Positions 59,825 to 64,000 of a DNA stretch of 64,000 nt are shown here, one piece after another (the first letter of the stretch is position 1; every line of letters begins with the position of its first letter). A program made the translations under genes and the position numbers. The stretch is from CAZPQK01 sp964588695 (GTDB taxonomy: Bacteria > Krumholzibacteriota > Krumholzibacteriia > WVZY01 > JAKEHA01): assembly GCA_964588695.1 (NCBI GenBank), contig CAZPQK010000006.1:186001-250000 (forward strand). Direction: 5' to 3'. The notes beneath the pieces are model-generated. The model made no database searches, had not been told where the DNA came from, and saw nothing but the letters and a program-made list of their open reading frames with translations.

Positions 59825-60907
59825 TTACCACCAGCCCTTGCGCTTGAAGTAGCCCATCATGAATACGGTTAGCGCAATCATCACGGCCCACACCGCAGGG
59901 TAGCCATACTTCCAGCCTAGTTCTGGGAGGTTGAAAGGCGAGCCGGTGTCAAAGTTCATTCCGTAGAGTCCTACGATGAAAGATAACGGAATAAAGATTG
60001 TGCCGATGATGGTAAGCACTTTCATGGTTTCGTTCATGCGTTGGCTTGCATAAGACATGTGGAGTTCGACCAGGCTGGAGACAATGTCCCGGTACGACTC
60101 GACAAGTTCGTAGGTAGAGCGGACGTGATCGTAGACATCGAGAAAATAGGGGCGCACGTCCCGCGAGACGAAATCGTTGTCGTCTTTTACCAGCAGCGCC
60201 AGTACGTCGCGTGTTGGATATAGGTAGCGGCGCAGCACAACCAGGTCGCGTTTTAGCCAGTGCAGCTCCTGTAGCGTGTCGGCATCGGCGTCGGCCACAC
60301 GATCTTCAATTTGGTCGATTCGATCGGTGTAGCGTTCCACCATGGGCATGTAACCGTCGACGACCGTATCCATTAGCGCAAACGCAAGGTAGTCGACGCC
60401 CATTTGGCGAAGGCGCGAGCCTTCGACCTGCAGTCGCTTGCGGACAGGATCGAAAGTATCCCCAGGGTACTCCTGTATAGTGATCAGGAAGTCGGGTCCG
60501 ACGAGAATGCTCAACTGCTCGGTAGCCAGCTCTTCGTGGGAGCGAGGCATGCGCATCACGATGTAGACAAAGCCGGAGTAAGCGTCAAGTTTGGGACGCT
60601 GCGGAATGTTTAGAATGTCTTCCAGCACCAGAGTGCTAATGCCAAACTCCTGTCCCAACGCCTCAAAGACACCAGCGTCACCCAGGCCGGTGACGTCTAA
60701 CCACAAATGACCGCGCTGTTCGCGAAGGGCTTTGACACCGGAAAGGTCGGCGAGTGTCTGGGTTTCGACCTCTCCTTCGTGGTAAGTGGTGGCGGTGACC
60801 ACCGGATGCGGGCTATCGGGATGCGCAACCAGGGTACCCGGAGCAGTTCCCGGCTTAAACCCTGGGCGTGTCAGGCGAACGCGGCGGCGAACAGGTTTTT
60901 TAAACAT
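59825..60907 (-). CDS. corA: CorA-type magnesium/cobalt transporter
   Basis: 360 residues: a long cytoplasmic funnel domain (FGISTLVLEDILNIPQRPKL, QLSILVGPDFLITIQEYPGD), a long stalk helix, then two C-terminal helices with the selectivity motif GMN in LYGMNFDTG and a basic end (FKRKGWW). It imports Mg2+ (or Co2+) as a pentamer in the inner membrane. ATG 60905-60907 is chosen; a GTG 39 bp upstream would add 13 residues. The pairing with MscS suggests an osmotic and ion-balance operon. Confidence 0.93.
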   Translation of the reverse strand: MFKKPVRRRVRLTRPGFKPGTAPGTLVAHPDSPHPVVTATTYHEGEVETQTLADLSGVKALREQRGHLWLDVTGLGDAGVFEALGQEFGISTLVLEDILNIPQRPKLDAYSGFVYIVMRMPRSHEELATEQLSILVGPDFLITIQEYPGDTFDPVRKRLQVEGSRLRQMGVDYLAFALMDTVVDGYMPMVERYTDRIDQIEDRVADADADTLQELHWLKRDLVVLRRYLYPTRDVLALLVKDDNDFVSRDVRPYFLDVYDHVRSTYELVESYRDIVSSLVELHMSYASQRMNETMKVLTIIGTIFIPLSFIVGLYGMNFDTGSPFNLPELGWKYGYPAVWAVMIALTVFMMGYFKRKGWW

Positions 60908-60977
60908 TGGCTTCGTGGTTGGTATGGCGACCAGGCAGCCAGCCACGGGTCACTTGTGTGACCCGTGGCAGCGCCAA

Positions 60978-61352
60978 CTACTTGGCTGGGATTTTAAGCT
61001 TTTGACCAACTTTGATGAGGTCAGGGTTGGTCAGGATATCGTTGTTCAGCTCAAAAATTTCCATGTAGCGCATCGGGTCACCGTAGTGGAGCTTCGAAAT
61101 TTTTGACAGCGAGTCACCCGAAACGACTTCGTAGACGCCATAGATTTCGGTGTTGGCGACATTGATGTCTGCTTCGATTTCGTTCTCCCAGCCCTGGTGG
61201 CCTTTGATTTTGTCCCACAGGCGGTCTTTGTCATACTGATACTCGGCGGTGCCACCAATCTTCAGCTTGCCGCCCTCTTCGTTAACATAACCATCCTTAA
61301 CACCAAGCTCTTCGCCCAGCGAAAGCACGTCGCGGTACTTATCTTGAAGCAC
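60978..61352 (-). CDS. LysM-domain protein, Kbp (YgaU)-like
   Basis: 124 residues with an N-terminal BON-like segment (EADINVANTEIYGVYEV) and a C-terminal LysM (YEVVSGDSLSKISKLHYGDP, ELNNDILTNPDLIKVGQKLK). No signal peptide is visible, as in the E. coli potassium-binding protein Kbp. It may bind K+ or glycan. GTG start with GGGAGG 7 nt upstream. It lies just upstream of corA on the same strand. Confidence 0.82.
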   Translation of the reverse strand: MLQDKYRDVLSLGEELGVKDGYVNEEGGKLKIGGTAEYQYDKDRLWDKIKGHQGWENEIEADINVANTEIYGVYEVVSGDSLSKISKLHYGDPMRYMEIFELNNDILTNPDLIKVGQKLKIPAK

Positions 61353-61533
61353 GTGATTTCCTCCCTTGGTCGGGTAAGGTAGCGTCCGGCCAATAGCGGG
61401 CCTCTTGCCCTTGATCGACTTCCTACGTATTCTTGCAGAAGCCTTACAAGTAGGCTACCACACATACAGAAATCTGATTAGACCAAATCGGCTGCGCTGT
61501 AGCTGTATCTGGTCCCAACCCGAAGGACTCAAC

Positions 61534-62871
61534 ATGTCGACCGAAGTCGAGCAGTTTGTCGATCAGGTGGCGCGGCGAAACCCGCAGCAGCCCGAGTTTA
61601 TACAGGCGGTACGCGAGGTTGTGGAAAACGTGATGCCGTTGGTTCGTGACAATCTACGCTATCAAGAAGCGGGGATTCTCGAGCGCATTACCGAACCGGA
61701 ACGACTGGTCAAGTTCCGTGTCACGTGGGTTGACGATGCTGGCAAGGTCCAGGTCAACCGGGGTTTTCGCGTGCAATTTAACAGCGCGATTGGGCCGTAC
61801 AAAGGTGGTCTGCGTTTTCATCGCTCGGTAAATGAATCGATTCTTAAGTTTTTAGGGTTCGAGCAGATTCTAAAGAACAGTCTTACCGGGTTGCCAATGG
61901 GCGGCGGCAAAGGCGGCTCGGACTTCGACCCAAAACAGAAATCCGATGCGGAGGTCATGAGATTTTGTCAGGCGTTCATGTCTGAGTTGTTTCGTCACAT
62001 CGGCCCCAACGTGGACGTCCCCGCCGGGGATATCGGCGTCGGCAGCCGCGAAGTTGGGTATCTGTTCGGGCAGTACAAAAAGCTTCGGAACGAATTCACC
62101 GGCGTTCTTACCGGTAAGGGCCTTGAGTTCGGCGGGTCGTTGATTCGGAAAGAGGCGACCGGGTACGGCGCGGTTTATTTCATGCAGAGCATGTTCAAAA
62201 ACGTTGGCGAAGACTTAGACGGCAAGGTTGCCTGCGTGTCGGGGTCGGGCAACGTTGCACTGTACAGTATTGACAAGCTAAACCAACTTGGCGCGAGGGT
62301 GATTACGGCGTCGGATTCTGGCGGAAGTGTCTACGACCCGGAAGGGATTTCTGGCGACCGGTTTGAGTTCCTGCGAGATCTTAAGGAGAACCGTCGCGGA
62401 CGCATCCACGAATACGCCGACGAGTTTGGTTGCGAGTATCGCGAAGGTAGGGATCCGTGGGACATCAAGTGCGATGTGGCCTTTCCGTGCGCAACGCAGA
62501 ACGAACTCGACGAAAAAGAAGCAAAAGCACTGGTCGGCAACGGAGCGCGAGCCGTGGCCGAAGGCGCTAACATGCCCACCACACCGGAGGGCATTAAAGT
62601 CTTTCGCAATTCCAACGTTATGTTTGCTCCGGGTAAGGCTGCCAACGCGGGCGGAGTGGCGACTTCGGGGCTGGAAATGAGCCAGAACTCTATTCGCGTG
62701 TCGTGGGATCGCGACGAAGTGGACTCGCGGTTGCAGGAAATCATGGCCAACATTCACGAAACCTGTGTCGAACACGGTTCGAACGGCAAGAGCGTTGACT
62801 ATATTAAAGGTGCTAACGTGGGTGGATTCAAGAAAGTCGCCGACGCGATGCTCGCGCAGGGGATTCTGTGA
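61534..62871 (+). CDS. gdhA: NADP-type glutamate dehydrogenase
   Basis: 446 residues, normal length for the hexameric enzyme that interconverts 2-oxoglutarate plus ammonia and glutamate. Visible are GPYKGGLRFHRSVN, the catalytic-Lys region GLPMGGGKGGSDFD, the cofactor-binding GSGNVALYSIDKL and PGKAANAGGVATSGLEMSQN. ATG 61534 has GAAGGA upstream; the frame is open further 5' without homology. Converges with trmB, 4 bp between the ends. Confidence 0.96.
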   Translation: MSTEVEQFVDQVARRNPQQPEFIQAVREVVENVMPLVRDNLRYQEAGILERITEPERLVKFRVTWVDDAGKVQVNRGFRVQFNSAIGPYKGGLRFHRSVNESILKFLGFEQILKNSLTGLPMGGGKGGSDFDPKQKSDAEVMRFCQAFMSELFRHIGPNVDVPAGDIGVGSREVGYLFGQYKKLRNEFTGVLTGKGLEFGGSLIRKEATGYGAVYFMQSMFKNVGEDLDGKVACVSGSGNVALYSIDKLNQLGARVITASDSGGSVYDPEGISGDRFEFLRDLKENRRGRIHEYADEFGCEYREGRDPWDIKCDVAFPCATQNELDEKEAKALVGNGARAVAEGANMPTTPEGIKVFRNSNVMFAPGKAANAGGVATSGLEMSQNSIRVSWDRDEVDSRLQEIMANIHETCVEHGSNGKSVDYIKGANVGGFKKVADAMLAQGIL

Positions 62872-62875
62872 CGCG

Positions 62876-63508
62876 CTACTTGCGGAGTTCGATGTAAAAC
62901 AGGTCGCGCCCCTCTTGCTCATACTTGAGCTCGAAGTTCGTCTTGTATTCGGGGTCAAACAGGCGCTCGTTTTTGGCCTCGCGAATGTCCGACCACAGCG
63001 ACTTTGTCTCCATGATGCTTTCCCGAAACATCGCGACGTAGTCGGCGTTGTCGCTGGCCAGCTCTACCAAACCGCCTGACTTGACCCGATCGTGCAATCG
63101 GGTAAAGAAATCGGCGGTCAGTAATCGCCGCTTATGGTGACGTTTCTTGTGCCAGGGATCAGGAAAGTAGATGTGGCAAACCGTTAACGATTCGGTCGCG
63201 ACGTAGCTATTAATCACATCGTTGGCTTCGGCCTTAAAAAAGCGCAAGTTTCCCACGTCGCGCTTCTTTTGTTTTTCGTGCCCTTTCTTGAGATACTTCC
63301 ACACATAGTCAAATCCCACGAAGTTGATGTCGGGATGAGCCTGTGCGCGATACAGCAGGAACTTTCCCTTGCCGGAGCCGATTTCAAGCTCGAGCGGCGC
63401 CGGGTGTTCGAACAGGTCTTCCAGGCGCGCCGCGCCGGTTTCCACCAGGTACGCGGGACCGGGTCGGCGACGCAGTGGCGACGTGCGAGTGTGGGTGGGC
63501 AAATGCAT
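62876..63508 (-). CDS. trmB: tRNA (guanine-46-N7)-methyltransferase
   Basis: 210 residues: SAM site LEIGSGKGKFLL, then ICHIYFPDPWHKKRHHKRRL-type motif (here CHIYFPDPWHKKRHHKR) and LKYEQEGRDLFYIEL at the C-terminus. TrmB makes m7G46 in the tRNA variable loop. The ATG is at 63506-63508; basic residues at the start fit tRNA binding. Confidence 0.94.
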   Translation of the reverse strand: MHLPTHTRTSPLRRRPGPAYLVETGAARLEDLFEHPAPLELEIGSGKGKFLLYRAQAHPDINFVGFDYVWKYLKKGHEKQKKRDVGNLRFFKAEANDVINSYVATESLTVCHIYFPDPWHKKRHHKRRLLTADFFTRLHDRVKSGGLVELASDNADYVAMFRESIMETKSLWSDIREAKNERLFDPEYKTNFELKYEQEGRDLFYIELRK

Positions 63509-63636
63509 CCAACCATTCTACCGTCCCCACGGCGCAAGTTCCAGTGCTATCCCATTGCTGTTAAGCCTGTTACACTAGCGACCAACGGGCTGTTACTCGG
63601 GCGCGTGCTCGCGTCCGCAGATGCCGAGGAGGAATC

Positions 63637-64000
63637 ATGGATAGGTTGATTGAGTTGATGAACGTCGAACTGATTGTCACCGAGATGGTGGCGTTCCTGC
63701 CGCGATTGGGGATAGGAATTGTCATCCTGTTTTTGTTTTATGCGCTGTTCCGACTCACCCGTGCGCCGCTAAAAGGGCTGCTAAACCGAATGAATTTGGA
63801 CCCGGTGTTGACCACCTTGCTGGTGGATCGCATCTATCGCGCGGTGCTGGTGATCTTTGGGCTGGTGATGGCCGCTAGCCAGGTTGGTATTAACGTTACC
63901 GCCGCGCTTACCGGCCTGGGGGTCGCGGGTATCGCCATTGGTTTTGCAGCGCAGGACATCCTGGCCAACATCATTGCGGGGTTTGTCATCTTCATGGACA
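63637..64000 (+). CDS. MscS-family mechanosensitive channel (5' part, cut by window end)
   Basis: 121 visible residues from ATG 63637, which has AGGAGG upstream. It shows an N-terminal helix (GIGIVILFLFYALFRLT), then a second helix (AVLVIFGLVMAASQVGI) and the TM3-like pore segment GVAGIAIGFAAQDILANIIA before the edge. The second MscS-type gene in the window; the rest lies beyond position 64000. Confidence 0.88.
   Translation, partial: MDRLIELMNVELIVTEMVAFLPRLGIGIVILFLFYALFRLTRAPLKGLLNRMNLDPVLTTLLVDRIYRAVLVIFGLVMAASQVGINVTAALTGLGVAGIAIGFAAQDILANIIAGFVIFMD

Overview
The window is about 64 kb of moderately GC-rich, densely coding chromosome from a Gram-negative bacterium. It encodes outer-membrane beta-barrels, lipoproteins, a LolA-like protein and an RND exporter. 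Four secreted proteins end in an NPFNPTT-type C-terminal sorting domain closing on Val-(Met/Leu)-Leu-Lys. That tail, together with a DUF5916 barrel protein, is typical of the FCB superphylum and its candidate phyla (Zixibacteria, Eisenbacteria, Krumholzibacteria, Latescibacteria). I cannot name a genus. Start codons are often GTG or TTG behind strong AGGAGG-type ribosome sites, and tightly overlapping operons are common.

Layout. 1-7.3 kb: end of a Cys-rich peptide gene, a CAPC redoxin, an SGNH hydrolase, a large secreted zinc-metalloprotease-like protein with its small partner, and a PAS histidine kinase. 7.5-12.5 kb: a genomic island inserted in the anticodon loop of a tRNA-Arg(TCT) gene. 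It carries a membrane protein, a complete tRNA-Arg(TCT), a WYL-like small protein, a Type II restriction-modification set (C5-cytosine methylase, probable nuclease, C-protein) and a truncated tyrosine integrase. 12.6-27.2 kb: two beta-lactamase-fold hydrolases with a MarR regulator, an MBL hydrolase, sorted secreted proteins, twin methyltransferases facing a FemAB-like gene, a DUF5916 barrel, TrhO, a 7TM histidine kinase and a lipoprotein. 27.4-39.2 kb: GreA, a polytopic membrane protein, an HTTM-DUF393 fusion, an asparagine-synthase-like protein, tRNA-His, an aspartoacylase/GCS2-CBS pair, an OPT transporter and SSB. 39.2-47.2 kb: an ECF sigma/anti-sigma/Spy-like envelope-stress operon, an MnmC(o)-like/MnmM-like tRNA-modification pair, a VOC protein and a DUF4153 protein. 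47.3-53.5 kb: two paralogous secreted proteins sharing a perfect 312-bp repeat. 53.7-64 kb: a TetR-controlled RND/LolA-like/OMP export operon, CorA and MscS, a LysM protein, glutamate dehydrogenase, TrmB and the start of a second MscS channel.

The most unusual locus is the island. The chromosomal tRNA-Arg(TCT) is cut exactly at its 7-nt anticodon loop (CTTCTAA at 7498-7504 and 12490-12496). The two halves pair perfectly with each other, apart from one G-U, but neither island end restores them. The island carries an intact tRNA-Arg with the same loop. GCGAACCG repeats, probable integrase arm sites, lie near both ends. The integrase has lost its C-terminal HxxR and Tyr region, so the insertion looks frozen and the host may now depend on the island for this tRNA.

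Other coherent systems are a C-protein autoregulatory operator, a MarR palindrome overlapping its own ribosome site, paired TetR operators flanking regulator and exporter, a possible two-gene replacement for MnmC, and a sigma/anti-sigma/periplasmic-sensor set resembling CnrYXH.
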